A stretch of DNA of 64,000 nt from Ganoderma boninense (GCA_002900995.3 CM035310.1:1910138-1974137), one strand, 5' to 3'. Shown: positions 45,921-58,138, counted from the stretch's first letter. Program-made: numbers and translations. The notes: generated from the sequence alone by a model not told the origin.

Positions 45921-48473
45921 TTACGTCTCGAACTCGTCGGCATTCAGGATCAGCGTCGTGAAGAACCTAATCTCCTCCAAGAAACCATCGACCTCAAGGA
46001 CTGGAGGTGTCAATGAGCTTCGGAAACACACATATCCAAGTAAAGTAGGTATAACACTCACATTCGTTGACCGTGTGCACCCCGTTTGGCAGATGACGTC
46101 CCGTTGCCAGCGTTGAAGTGATTATAGCGGTAAATGTGCTCTGTGAGCGCCCAGTACCATCGAGTGTCTGTGCAAGTCGAGCCCGAACCGCGGTCAGCCG
46201 ATGTATTAATCGCCTGCTGCTGCCCGGAGACGTCGACGAAACACAGCACCCACCAGTATTCCCTGACATAATGCCCGGCGCAACGAAAATGTTATCATCC
46301 CCAGTCAAGTTACGGTGCGCGTTGTACGTTGCTTTGATCGTTCCAGACAGAAGGGCATACTCCCGCGCGTCGATAGGGCTAATTGGCGCTGGCTCAAGCG
46401 CACTACTCCAAGCATCGCTGATCGTAAGGGTCCCATAAGCCGGCGCGTCTTGTTCGGACACTTGAGCACCAAACGCAGTGTATGACAGGTTGAAGTGTTC
46501 AGCAAGCTTCTTCAGAAGTTTCGTGTCGCGTGCCTGGACGGACGCGACCGAACTGCGGCTTAGAGTTAGTCGCTGCCTTATTGAAGAACGTGAGAGCGAG
46601 GGAGAACCTATCGGTGGCAATCCGATGGTCGACAACGGCCCAGGCTCGCTCAGGCAGAGCGTTGGTCTTGACGCCACCATTCACCAGATCGACAGCTTGA
46701 GTCGTTCCAACGAGGGCGTGGAAGGCCTTGCTTTTAAACAGCTCTTCTTGGGCCGCCTTGAGAGCCTTGTCGGACTTGACAGATTTCTTGAGATCCTCGC
46801 GAAGTTTGTGGGGAAGGTCAGTGGCATACGCAGCAAGGCATTGCGTCATCCAATACATCGGTGTACCACGAGAGAGCCGAGCCTCGTAGGGGTGTTCTTC
46901 ATAATGCACAAGCAGCCGAGAGAGGATGCCGATAGTCTGTAGTCAGGTGAGTGGGTCGCATCGCCTACGGAGGATAAACCGATTATACCGTGTGGTCAGG
47001 AGGAACGCTAGAGTGACCGCCAGGCGAGGTAACCTCAACGCGAACATCGAGATAACCTTTCTCAGCGATAGCAGGGGTGGCGACAACACTGCCATACTCG
47101 GTGGCGAATCCTCCTATGGCGAAGGTGGGTGACTTATTTCTCTGCGGCGTGACTGAACACATACCACCCTCGTCAACAAGAAGCAGAAACGAGTTCTGCC
47201 CGTACGTCTTCTCCAAGTACTTGCCGATAGATGCCGCGCCCTATGAGGGTTCGATGTCAGCAAGGAGTAGCAGACAGCAAACAATTCGTTGGAATGAGCG
47301 ATCCTGTCGCCTCCCGCGCTGATCGCTCGAATTGCAATGTCCAGGGTTGGACTCGTTGTGGGCAGCATAGCAACGTAGCCCGGAGATCGAGAAAAACGTC
47401 TAGAAGTGTACCAGAAACAGCCGCTTGTATGGGTTGCGAAGCGTGGACCAAATCGCGTCTGGATACTCACATGGAATCCGCCGGCCTCCTCATCAAAACC
47501 AAAACCGAGGACAACACCGCGAGTCGGTTGGAACCCAGTCTCGAGCAGAGACTCGACCGCTGACCTATTGTTTTGAATGAACGGATGGATAAGTCAAGTA
47601 GTAGGTTGGCTTACAGGATGCCAATCACGCCGCTCTTGTCGTCAGTGCTCCCGCGACCCCAAATGCGCTCGCCTGATAATGTTATGAGACAATAGCTCAT
47701 AACGTCGCACACAGCATGACTGACCGTCAAAGTAGCCGGAGTATGGGGGGTGGGTCCATTCGTCGACGGTGTCAGGGTTAACGGGAACGACGTCTTGGTG
47801 AGCCAGGAGGAGGAGAGGCTTCAACGACGCGTCGGAGCCCTTCCACACGTACACCAGGCCGTACGTGTTGACCTTCGTACGCTCGAGCGACGAGTGGCTG
47901 CACATGTTTCCATCAGATCCGTACATGTCAGACTCGGAACGAAACACTGACGTCAGAGGGAATGCGCTGGACAAATAGTCATGGAAGGGGCCAAACGCCT
48001 CCCAACGCTTGTCTTCGCCTACCGGCTTCATTTTGTCATAAGACTCGGTGCTGTGACACGAACGCGCCTCATTCAGGTCAATTCACGCATCCCGCCACAA
48101 ATAATACTTGCACTCACGGTACACGGACTGCGCCACCAAGCCATTCAACCGCACGCGATCTGAACGCCTCGGTGTCGTAAGTATCACCCAAGGAGTTCCA
48201 CAGCTCCGCATTCCTCGTGGGGACCACGGCGGTAGCTTGAGGGCACTGCTCCGCAGCCTGCCAGTGGTGATCCGACGCCAGGAGGTCGGTCACACAGCGA
48301 GGGATAGAATAGTGGCCGACTGCGTCCAAGCAGACGAAGAGGCCCGCACCAAACAGAAGAGCCTTCATGACTGCCAGTCCGGCGCGATAGCTGCACTTCT
48401 TGCGCGGAGCAGCGTCCGACGCGGTCGACGGGAGAAGCGATACGGCGGTATACTCCTCCTTGGACATGATCAT
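45921..48473 (-). CDS. CPS1: Vacuolar carboxypeptidase S (M20 metallopeptidase), one frame break
   Basis: ATG 48,473 (or 48,467, MSKEEYTAVSLLP). A basic cytosolic N-terminus and one TM (GLAVMKALLFGAGLFVCLDA) give a type II anchor. Many short exons follow. Catalytic landmarks: LLLLAHQDVVPVNPDTVDEW (His and Asp metal ligands), GRGSTDDKSGVIGI (bridging Asp), GFGFDEEAGGF (Glu-Glu), then VEVTSPGGHSSVPPDHT in the dimerisation lid, NGGVKTNALPERAWAVVDHR, LSYTAFG, DTRWYW (late Asp region) and a last exon LEVDGFLEEIRFFTTLIL ending DEFET. It removes C-terminal residues from peptides in the vacuole and contributes to nitrogen recycling. Near 46,090 the frame of YRYNHFNAGNGT differs by one base from that of LPNGVHTVNE, with no splice signal between. 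One intron (46,595-46,540 region) uses an unusual GTTCTC donor. Confidence 0.85.
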
Positions 48474-48506
48474 GGTGGTGGTGGTGGTGGTGTGGTGGTG
48501 GTGGTG
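48474..48506. repeat. GGT microsatellite in 5' leader
   Basis: A run of GGT/GTG triplets with one break (GGTGGTGTGGTGG) immediately upstream of the carboxypeptidase ATG. It would be (CCA)n in the transcript. A length change could alter the leader but not the protein. Confidence 0.85.
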
Positions 48507-48510
48507 AGAA

Positions 48511-51271
48511 GAGAAACCGAACGAGGATGACGGGAGCCCCGCACCGACGTCCGGACCACCTAAGTACGCCAGGATTATAAGTACATACCAGGGGAGATCG
48601 TGTGGACGTGGTGAATAGGTAGACAGATAAGCAATTCTGACTCGACGACGAAAGACGTTACCAGAAGGTTGGTGTGCCGAGGCTGGGAAAGTCCGAGATA
48701 TTTAACCTGATTTAAACCCCTAGGATACATCCTGTGAAGGCTCTTGCGCAGGGTTTGGTACTTACTCAGTGTCGGAGAAGAACTGTGATGTACATTGTAA
48801 GCATGTAGTCCGAGAGACTTCCGCCCACCTGAAAATTTAACCCGAATCACTAATACTGGCAGCGCTGCAGGACATTCGTTCATGGGGCTATGTCAACGAT
48901 GAAGTACGGCTTCATGTACGAGCATAATTCGACCTAAAGGTTGCCTGGTGGTACGTGCAGTTGTGAGGGTGTAGAGTGAATGTGAAGCGCCACTCCCCGC
49001 TCGCGACATGGGCTGAAGCGCTGAACTTTGGCGTTTAGCAATCAACGTCGTTAGTATTGAGCGGATGGGGACTTCGTTTTCGTACACGGGGTCCATTCAC
49101 TGGGTTTCGTCCGAAAAGACGTGTCAAGACTCCGGAGACTCACTCTATCCAAAATTTGGACAGTCATCTGAACGATTTAGAATCAAATGACGGACTCGCT
49201 TTAAATGCTTCACGTTACGCGTCTCCGCCTTCGCGCCACCGCTCCTCGCGCCCGTCCTCTACCCCCCCCCCAATGGCAAGCGCGACGCGCATATACCTGG
49301 CCAAAGGCCCCGCGCGCCATGCGCCCGTCATCTCAAAGTGATACTGTACAGCGCGTGCTGCTGCCAGGTCGACATTCACACACTCATAGCCAGGGAATAT
49401 GTAGGAGAGCTGAGGCAGCGTCGCACTAGAAAGAAGTTGGGGAGGGTGGGTCCTGTCTCTCCATCTTAATGTATGCCAACCTGGAAGGATCCAGGGGCTG
49501 GATGCTGGACAGTCTAGATCAGAAACTGTGCTTGGTGGAATGGTACGTGCTACGCAACAGCGGTCTCGCGATCGTTGGCTGACCGCTACACTACTCTCCT
49601 CGCTCTATTGGACTATCATCGTCCCTTATCTACGTTCGAAATGTGAGTACGGGGCTGATAAGCCTATGACTTCTCGTGGCACTCTGAAAGGATATGGGAG
49701 CTCGTATCAATTTTGGAACGAGGCCAAATGAAAGATGTGGCTTGATCGGTGGTACGCACAGCGGCTCGTTGGCTGATCGCTACGCTACTCCCATAACATG
49801 CACTCACCGCGAAGCTGTGCATGAAATGTTGCCGTACCATCGAGACCTTCAGTCCTCTAAGTCGCGGATCGCACGAGGATCGCACCCCACTAGCTGTTTG
49901 CAATGAGACCTGTCGTTGTGCCATGGAACTCATGGGACGCCATTCACGGAACCCATGGGACGTCATTCACTGTCAATTCATTGAGAAGCGAAGAACGAAG
50001 TACGTACCTATGGCCAGATAACTTGCCCAAAGAACGCTCTGGTCTTTGGGAAAGTTAGCGTGTGCTGTGGGAGATCAGTTCCACGTCGTTAAAGTTGTTC
50101 TTTATGGTGCCAGCCGTCCACTCCCGACGTGCAGCGCTCGCCTTCAAGTCGTCAGACGTAAGTGTCGGACAACATGCCACTGGCACCTTACCAATGCCCC
50201 TTCAAAGCATGGGAGGCACGCAGTTCGGCGCAGTCGCCCAGGAGCTACATGCTGATCATTATTGCCAAGCAGAAGAGGACTGGTGGTGGTCCAGACGAAA
50301 AAGCCGCAGAGACAACAACAAAGCTTGAACGGAGCTGTCTGAGCGTCGCTGCATGTTCCTGCGCTCCCATGGAAATGAGTATGTAAGCGATACTGAACGC
50401 TTGCTCGGATGGTATCGCTCCTATAGAACACTATAGGCGTTCCATTCAAACTGCTACCGCGACGTCGCTGCTGAGGACACGCACCGAGCGAGGACACGAA
50501 GACGACTCAGGCCCAGGTCCGGGCCAGCCGCCAGCAGCCAAATGGAATAGAGCGATAACGTTGTCGACCGACGACGGGGCACGAAGACTGGACATCTGGA
50601 CCACGATCGCCGCGGCGACTTCTGGGGAAGCAATGAAGGCCACTCACATGCGTATAAGTACAGGTACAGCATTGCCGTACACTCCCGTGTCCACGACGGG
50701 GCAAAGGGAAGATTGCCGCGACAAAGACGGTCGGTTGCTCGGGAGTATCGTCGCAACGCCAGTAATCCATATCCATATGGGGGTGACCGCAGAGCATATT
50801 AGTGGCGGGTGAAGACCATTGGATGTCGGATACCCGTTGCCGGTGGGAGGACGTGAGAACCCGCTGCGGGCGACACCACGGAGTTCTATCCTGGCCGCTG
50901 CTTCCCGCGATCGTCGTCGAGAGGCAAGCATGGAGTGGCAACCTGGAATGCATCACTGCAACCTACAGTACCCGCACACGTTGAAACCGCTGAAGTCGTG
51001 ACAGCTGACAAGCACAGACAGACGAAGAAGCGTCGCCGCCCAAGTGTGGCTGTCGTCCGAACGCCAGCTCCGCTTTCCAGTTCCAGACAGATGAACAACA
51101 TACATGACTGATTAAGTGACAGGTTTAGAGCGAGCGAGCAGGGGACATGGCACACCGTGACCACATCAATTCGGGAGTCCATCCACTCGCCTCGCCTCCA
51201 TTCCATTCCATCCCATCCTCTATCCCGTCCACGCGGTGGTCGGCCAACTGTACAATGAGTTAAATATGCAT
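48511..51271. other. Intergenic, 2.8 kb, no confident gene
   Basis: Several minus-strand frames at 50.4-51.0 kb have donor-like sites (GCAT/GTGAGTG near 50,653), but no frame gives a known domain. A short direct duplication (cagcggt...ttggctgaccgctac...) occurs at 49,553-49,597 and 49,757-49,795. A C10-type homopolymer is near 49,261. Confidence 0.35.
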
Positions 51272-52114
51272 CTAGTGCTTCTTGCCCGGAATGGGGTAGT
51301 GCGTCCAGATCGGCTTGCCGCCCGAGGCGCTGCTGACGGCGACACCAGCCAGGGCCAGGGCGTAGGCACCCACTGCCAAAGGAGCGAACGGCCAATGTCA
51401 GCATTGAAGTTAATCAGACGTCACATACACGTCCGAGCGCTGGACGCAGCCTACTGAAGGAGGACAGGGAAGGTACTCACAAATACCCGCGGTGAGGAAC
51501 GAGAAGAGGATGAGGGTCTGCGCGTCGCCGCATAGACCAAAGAGGGTGGCCTGGGTGGGGTCGGAGAAGACGCTGCAGTTCTTGAAGGTTCCGCCGGTCA
51601 CACTCGTCGTCTTGATACCGGAGACAATCCAAATGACGACCAGGCCCACTGCAGGACGCCGCAAATGTGCGGTCAGACGCAGCCGCGCGGGGGGCGTAAG
51701 CAGAAATACGATGGCTTACACGTCCAGATCAGCTCAAAAAGGACCGTGGCGCAGTAGGACCTCTCCCAAACCATGTCGTAAAGGAGGCTGCCAACAGAAG
51801 GTGCTGGTCGTTAGGCCTGCGCAGCAACCATAATAGCACAAAGCGTGGTAGACGCACATGAGGGGCAAGGAGAGGATGGTGAATATGCCGCTCCCGATCG
51901 TGACATGGGCGTACTGGATGTTCTCCGTGAACACGCCACCGACCGACAGATTAACGGTGAGCTGGCCCATGGCTTGCGCGATGATAGCGGTGATGGTGCC
52001 CAGCGCTAGCAGAGTCGGAGGAAGTCCATATTGAGGCTCGCGTCCCAACGGCTCGAAGCAGAACAAGGAAGACTCACTGAGGGCCGTCTCGCGGACTAGG
52101 ATGAGCCACTGCAT
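51272..52114 (-). CDS. Four-TM (MARVEL-like) membrane protein, minus-strand member
   Basis: Exons: 52,114-52,078, 52,005-51,858, 51,787-51,720, 51,648-51,481 and 51,372-51,272, in phases 1, 2, 1, 1, giving 173 residues. MQWLILVRETALS leads to TM1 (TLGTITAIIAQAMGQLTVNL). TM2 ends IFTILSLPLI at the exon 2/3 border. Exon 3 is 68 nt, a loop plus TM3 start (TVLFELIWTLGLVVIWIVSG). An extracytoplasmic loop with two Cys (KNCSVF, GLCGDA) precedes TM4 (GAYALALAGVAVSS), followed by GGKPIW. The tail is short and basic (IPGKKH). A TATATAAG box (52,255-52,248) lies about 135 nt upstream. It is oriented opposite to the four other cluster members. Function unknown; a membrane role is all that can be inferred. 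Confidence 0.85.
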
Positions 52115-54119
52115 GTTGCGTAGACCGGTACGCGGGTTGAAAGACTGAAAGCCAGAAAGGGACGGAACGGAGGACGAAAGAACAGAAACAGCGAGCGAGC
52201 ACGAAACGGACCAGCCAACAGGTGGCTGGCACAGGCCTCGCCAGAGTCTTATATACGGGATCTCACGCACCACGATCTAGCGGCCGGCTGCGTTGCCCAG
52301 ATCAAGCCGAAAACTCTAGAATGACAAGCTTGTGGTCCGGGGGTTCGCCGCAGCGCGAACGGTCGCACCCCGTCAACGGGTCCTGCGATCCGCGCGCAGA
52401 GGCAGTCCGGGGATAAATTTGTCGCGCTCGGCGTCACCAGTGGACACGGCTGAGAATAGCCTCGAGTTGACATCTCCGTCATCGAGGGTTCCGAGGTCTT
52501 TGACACGGTAAAAATGGACGCGACCGATGCGGACGCCGCGCTGGCGCGGTCGCGAGAGACGCCGTGAAAAGGGGCCGGCGGCTCGGAAAATGGCCGCGGA
52601 TGGAAGGTGGGTGCCGTACTACAAATATCGCGCCGGTTTCCAAAACGACGCACGATGAAACAATCCTCCATGGCTGGAACATACGCGAATGTAGCCTAGG
52701 CCTTGCGCTCTGTCCATCTCCTCGCTCACTGGTGACTGCTCAGCTTTGATTGAAGGGACGAGAACCATCGGTTGGTGGAAGTGCCCATTCCTACTTAGTT
52801 GTGTGAGCTCTTGCGACGAAGGTTCACCTACGGAGGCGGAAGGTGGAGACTATCGGCGTGTGAGGTGAATGTGTTGCTGAGGAAACGCGAAGGCCTGCTG
52901 GAAGACTCGAGTGCGACGATCGCAGGACAGCAAGAAGAACGCGGACGAAGGCAGGCACGGATGATAGTCAACGGAGGCGTCTGATAGCCTTGCCGTGGTT
53001 CGGAGATAGATCCCACGTTCCCCAACGGTAGAGCCGTACGAAAGAGAGCATATCCCCGTTTGTGAACACCAAAGATCTCGAGGCGGTGAGTCGCACAAAA
53101 GATGTCTCCAGTCGCAGGGGCAGGAGCGGGAGCAGAGCTGGCAGGAGGGCGACGTCGACGGCGGCGCGAGGCGGCGGCATCCAACGCACAAACGCCCATT
53201 ATCTTTCGGCGTTTTGCAGAGGGTCAGCTGCGCAGCACATTGCCGCTTTCTCGTATTGCTCCTACTTACTGTGTGCTTCGCTGTTCTCCAGAATCCGCGT
53301 TGATCATCAATCTCCTGCTGTACGGCTCTCAAGGTCTCAAGCTTCGACGACTCGGGAAGCAATGAGAGACGTGATACAGACCATCCATCATATCTGATCT
53401 TGAGGCTGTATAGCTTTGATGGATTCGAACAACTCACCATATGATCTCTCGTTGGGACATGGAATCAGGCCGCACGCTTGTATCACTTTTGTGCCAAAGT
53501 CATCCAGGTATGTACAGCGGCTACAGACCCCAACGACTGCTAACGACTGGCAGGCTCTATTTTCACAGTGACACAGTGCTGCAACAACGAGGGAAGATAA
53601 CGGGAGGAAGCTTATTAAGGTGCAGGCAGAGAACACTTACCATCTTCGTCCTCCATCTGGACCCAGAGACTTTTATTTGAGAAACCTGCAGTCTTTCGGA
53701 GGTTCGCAGCACACCATGGTATCCCTTCATCCAATCGCCGCGAGTCCAGCAGCGTCCAATCAGGTCTGCTTGCGAGCCGGGTTTACGCCTTTTCGCCTCA
53801 TCCAATACAAGTAGCTTCAAGCCATGCTTTCAAACCTCTCCTCCCAGAACGACACGACGGTGAACTGGCGGCAGGAATATCGTGGAGTGGCTCTCGCGAG
53901 CCATGACAGTCCGGCCGTCCGACACTACCCATCGCGATCAGTTCGTCGAAGACGATCGCTGTGACCACTAACATTGGTTTGCCAAGACACTTCCATTCCA
54001 CGAGGATCACGAACACTCTCACCACCGCCTTAGAAAGCCACGCTGAAGTATATTTATCGAAACTTCTACGGTACGTACATGGTACTGATACAATTCGTCC
54101 CTCTTCACTACTAGGATAT
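52115..54119. other. Intergenic, no confident gene
   Basis: Minus-strand frames at 53.8-54.2 kb read VFVILVEWKCLGKPMLVV and continue from repeat copy F, so they may be its 3' exons. Others (52.8-53.6 kb) are Arg/Pro-rich and unconvincing. Confidence 0.35.
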
Positions 54120-55470
54120 TCTATGCTCAAGGGCTCACCTGGTCCGTGATAAATCACTGAAAAGACCAACATGTCAGCAACCGCGTCGAAAGGCAACACT
54201 TACTAGTGTTACTTCCAGTTGTGAGGTCCCGGTGCACGCTGCGAAGACTACGGTAAGCTTCTGATGTACGACAAGAGGAGCTGAGAACTCACTAGTCGGA
54301 GGCTCAGCCTTGCAGTGCGATACGTCGACTCCGCACAATCCGAGTCGCCCGTCCCTGACAGGCGACTGTATCGGAAAGGCGTTGGCTCGTCCACCTCTTC
54401 GCCGGCACAATGAAGTGATTCGCGGCGAGGGTGGGAGCCTGAGTGCGACGAGCGCGAACGTCGACCGCCACCAGGTGGGCTTATGATCGACGGGGCGGCT
54501 GACACCTTGTGCGGGTGGCTGGACGCGAGGTGAGTGTCTGTCTTGCACGGAGACTGGGGAAAGATGGGCTTACATGGGGTTTGGTCAGCCATGCGATGTA
54601 GCGTCCAGATTTTGGACGGCCACGAAGGGGACAGAGAGGAGGAACTACCGGACATGGTGATGAGCGACTTGAAGATGCATCGAAGGAGACGTAAGAGCGT
54701 ACCAGGAACATTGGTGAGTGGACACCTCCGACGTGAATGACTGACAAGAAGCGTGAGCTGATAATACTGCGAAGAAGGCTATAGAGCCACATACCGGTCG
54801 ATAGCGAGGTGCCCGGCGACCCCGTCCACGCGGCCTTCCGACATGGACATGTGGGGGAGAGACATCCCAGCCCGACCTTCGACCCCTCCCAGAGCGTACG
54901 ACCGACTGCCCACATAGCATACACCAATGCGAGTGGCCGGCGCACCTGAGAGGATGAGGAGGGGAAGAAGTGGACATGGGAGTCCTGGGGAGAGAGAGGA
55001 CGGGCGAGGCGATGGCCTTATATGCGGTGGAGGCTGGCACTTTCGGCGCAGGTCGGCAAGTTGAAGTCGGAGTCAGCCCTCAAAATCGAACAAGCAGTCA
55101 GCCATATTCGGCTTCCGGAGGCGCGTGATTCTGTTTTTCGTCTGCCTCACCGATTGATTGCGATGGATAACAGGCAGCCTGAGGCCGCCCGTCGCAGTAT
55201 CTTTCCATACGCGGATCCCTCTGCAACGCCGCCCGATGGCGCCCTTTCGTAACGTGCTGGGTGGCACCTTCGCGGGAGGCGAACTTGCCAGGCTGTGCTT
55301 CCACTTATCACAGCCCGGATCCTCTGCCTTCCTCCACCTCGCCTTTTGTTTTCCGAGTCTCTTGTGGGAAGGTCAAGCGCAAATGCATGTGCCCGGGTTG
55401 AAGATGGAGGCGAACAGAAGCAACATTATGTCTGGCGGGGATGACTCGATCCTTTTGGAGGCTTCGTGAG
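54120..55470 (-). repeat. Dispersed spliced repeat, copy F
   Basis: Sub-type of A and E with the shared upstream block, a TATA-like element just upstream of ATG 54,977, and the full set of splice-like borders through CGTGCACCGGGACCTC, GTAAGTG, TTTTCAG and GTGAGCC. Like copy A, it keeps one frame (54,945-54,481, 154 codons) open through both exon- and intron-like parts. The frame to CKAEPPTTCTGTS is open if introns are spliced. One base is missing in CTGGGAGGGG relative to A and E. Confidence 0.7.
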
Positions 55471-56607
55471 TGATGCTTCGTCCGCCTCCGCCATATTCCT
55501 CCAAGTGCATATGATCCGTCTCGATGTTCTGTTCCGCAGCGGTGAGAGGTTCCAGATTAAGGCTCGTCCTTGAAGCTCCAGGACGCCGCAGGAGAAACCT
55601 CCAATCTTTCCAATGATGACTACCCTACAATTGCTGCAACGTACATGTTCTAAGTACGGACACGTTTTCTAGTCAGCAACTGGAAGCTAACATTTTATGT
55701 CATGCAGCTGTTCCTTCTCGATGCTCTGCTTCGGACGCCTTCGTTGGAAACGTACGTTGTGGCCTATCTTAGCATAGGGCCGCAATGGTTGCATGCGGCG
55801 AACAACACGGGCACCTCTTCAAGGCGGCGGGACTGCTAGAACTGGGTCACAAGGTAGGGCACTCGTTGATTCTCGTCTTGAACGAAAGTGGACACGCCGA
55901 CCGTCGCCACTCGCCTGTGGATATCCGCCGTGAGTCAAGGTGAACAGCATGCTACGCTCACCATCACGACGGGCTTTTATATCACCCATGCCTGCACTGA
56001 CAACATATATACTTACACCACAGCGCGAAGCATTGGCGAGAGAACATTCCTGACGATGTTCGCTGCGTAAGTGCTCCTTCCCTTTCTTCTTTTCTTCTTG
56101 CCACCATTGGCGCGACGATCATGACATTTCTTCAAAACAATCTCTGGGACCATCGCGTAGTTCAGAATATAGCATCCGGCGGGTGGCGTCTAGGTGTATT
56201 GTGTGAGTTTATCCCATCGGGTTTCCACCGTCGTTCTGGATGCAATATACAATGACAGTCCCTTCCCAGGAAACTGTTATCGCGGTCTCTCGTATTAGCC
56301 GTACCTAGTCCACTTCGCGTTATTCGTGAGCGATTACGCGGTTGGCCAATGGAATGTCCATGAATCAAATCCAAGGCTAGCATCAATCGTTCTGTCAATT
56401 TCAAGGCTACGAGCAGAAAAATTCCAGCTTGTCGCAGCGCAGTGGAATCCGGGAGGTCTTAGTACCGACCTTACGTTCATGATCCTGGACCCAGTATAAA
56501 TGTTCGCCTCGAACATCCAGTACGTTGTATTCTTTACCACTGGCGGGTCCGGACCATTCTCACTTTGCAGTCGTCGTCAGTTACCTTCGATTCCACGTTC
56601 CAGCACC
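55471..56607. other. Intergenic with a possible gene relic
   Basis: A 60-codon plus frame at 55,888-56,070 ends at a GCG/GTAAGTG donor-like site and reads ACTDNIYTYTTARSIGERTF, loosely like the short helix found in fungal DUF6534 membrane proteins. No other exon of such a gene could be joined, so I treat it as a possible fragment only. The TATA box of the next gene is at 56,495. Confidence 0.3.
56495..56500 (+). promoter_or_regulatory. TATA box of four-TM gene at 56,608
   Basis: TATAAA 113 nt before the ATG, as in the sister genes. Confidence 0.6.
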
Positions 56608-57409
56608 ATGGCCTGGCTGTACGTATACCGACTTGGTTCCCTGGGTAAGCAATCCCCCTGGTTCCTGCCATGCTACATATGCTAATCGTGTGGCTTCCGA
56701 CAGTCCTGGCGACCATCTTCGCGCTCGTCGCGTTTGCGCTCAGCGCGCAGAGCAAGGCTGCAGAGAATAACCTCGTGAAATCGACCACACTCGTGGTCTA
56801 CTCCAGCATGGGGATCGCGACAGGCGTCCTAACACTAATCACCATGCCAATCATGTACGAGCCCCTCCTCTCGCTAGTCTCTTCTTTGCTAACTCATACC
56901 TCTGCACAGGCTCTTGAGGGGAAATGTCAGCGGCGTGCCATTCAGCTCGACCGTCCTGGTCGAGCTGCTCTGGATATGTACGTTGTCGAAACATTGATGC
57001 CGCGAGGCCCCGAAGTAGTTGCTGATGAGCAACGGATGCAGCTGTCCTCTGGATCCTGTGGTTCGTCACTGGGGGACTGGTCTTCTCCGATCCGAACGTC
57101 GCCGTGTTCAAAAGGGACCCAACCTGCAACCGGTTCAGCAGTCTCCCCGACCTCGTCACCATGTGCAAGGACTGGCAGCCCATCGCCGCGCTCTCCGTCG
57201 TGACGGCGGTCGTTCGTGAGTGCAGCACCGTGTCTCGCCTCTTCGCTCGCGCTCACCAGCATCGCGATGGCGACGGCGTAGTTCTCCTTTATGCGCTCGT
57301 TCTGCTCTTCGTGGCGGTTCGTAGGGCGATGTACAGGCAGCCTATCTGGAACGCCACAGTGATGGAGAGCGAGAAGCCCATCGTAGGCAGGACAGTCGTG
57401 ACTGTTTAA
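56608..57409 (+). CDS. Four-TM (MARVEL-like) membrane protein, cluster member 2
   Basis: Exons: 56,608-56,644, 56,704-56,854, 56,910-56,977, 57,042-57,215 and 57,282-57,409, in phases 1, 2, 1, 1, giving 185 residues. MAWLYVYRLGSL is the family start. TM1 (VLATIFALVAFALSAQSKAA) and TM2 (GIATGVLTLITMPIM) flank a short polar loop. The 68-nt exon 3 encodes LLRGNVSGVPF and the start of TM3 (VELLWISVLWILWFVTGGLV). A loop with two Cys (PTCNRF, TMCKDW) follows, then TM4 (LLLYALVLLFVAVRRA) and YRQPIW. The C-terminal tail is longer than in most sisters and polar. Function unknown. Divergence in the loop, with conservation of the TM and border residues, fits an expanding family. Confidence 0.88.
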
Positions 57410-58138
57410 TCGTACTCCAGAGTGTTGTTAATATGACCGAGTCCTTCGCTATCATCAGTTGTATGCGGCGTAGAAAAAGGTAGTCGGCTCTGAGTCATAA
57501 GATTTGAATATAATGAGCAGCTGAGCTGCGGCTCCCGGGACATCCCAGCTCTAACCTGGTTCCGATCTTGTCGTGGCAGTCGGGGCGCCCCCTTTAACGC
57601 TTGTCGGGTCATTGCTTCCTGCGCGATCAAGGTGAAGGCGGCGCCGGCGGTACCGCAGGAAAGTTGAGCAGGTACGTTTGCACTTCAAAATCCGACCGTT
57701 TTTTTAACTGTTCATGATTAGAATTCTAGGATCACTGTGGTCATCGCAAACTATAGTTCTGGACGGTGGGTGCGGTCAGGCTCGGTTCCATTGCGCGCGG
57801 TCTATTACTGCAGTTCGACGTGATACCGTTCTGCACGATAAGGTGGAGACTATCTGTCGGGGAACCTTGACTACGAAACCGGCAGTTCTCACGTCAGATT
57901 CAAAGTTTAGGTGCGTCGCAAACAGAGTCCAGCTCTACAGCACGGACAGCTTCTGACACCGCCGGTTGCTTGCTACCTGCCCACAGTTTTCCTTGGATGC
58001 AATACAGCATTTTCCCGCTCGGCCTGTATAAAGGCCCAAACTCATAACAGTGCTCTCGTTTCTCATCTTCATTCCCCCGGGCGAGTCCCTTCACATTTTT
58101 CTTGCTTCTACTTTTTATTTTCGTTATCTAAACTCAAC
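57410..58138. other. Intergenic, promoter of next four-TM gene
   Basis: No gene. TATAAAGG at 58,027. Confidence 0.45.
58027..58032 (+). promoter_or_regulatory. TATA box of four-TM gene at 58,139
   Basis: TATAAA in the context CTGTATAAAGGCCC, 112 nt before the ATG. Confidence 0.65.

Noticed and set aside
50386..51000. Minus-strand frames with donor-like sites suggesting a membrane protein gene
   Set aside because: No frame gives a consistent domain and the candidate introns are too short or break the frame.
17395..55470. Interpreting the six repeats as degenerate four-TM genes
   Set aside because: Exon sizes, phases and motifs (YRLGSL, LPIM, GGxSxW) of the four-TM family are absent.
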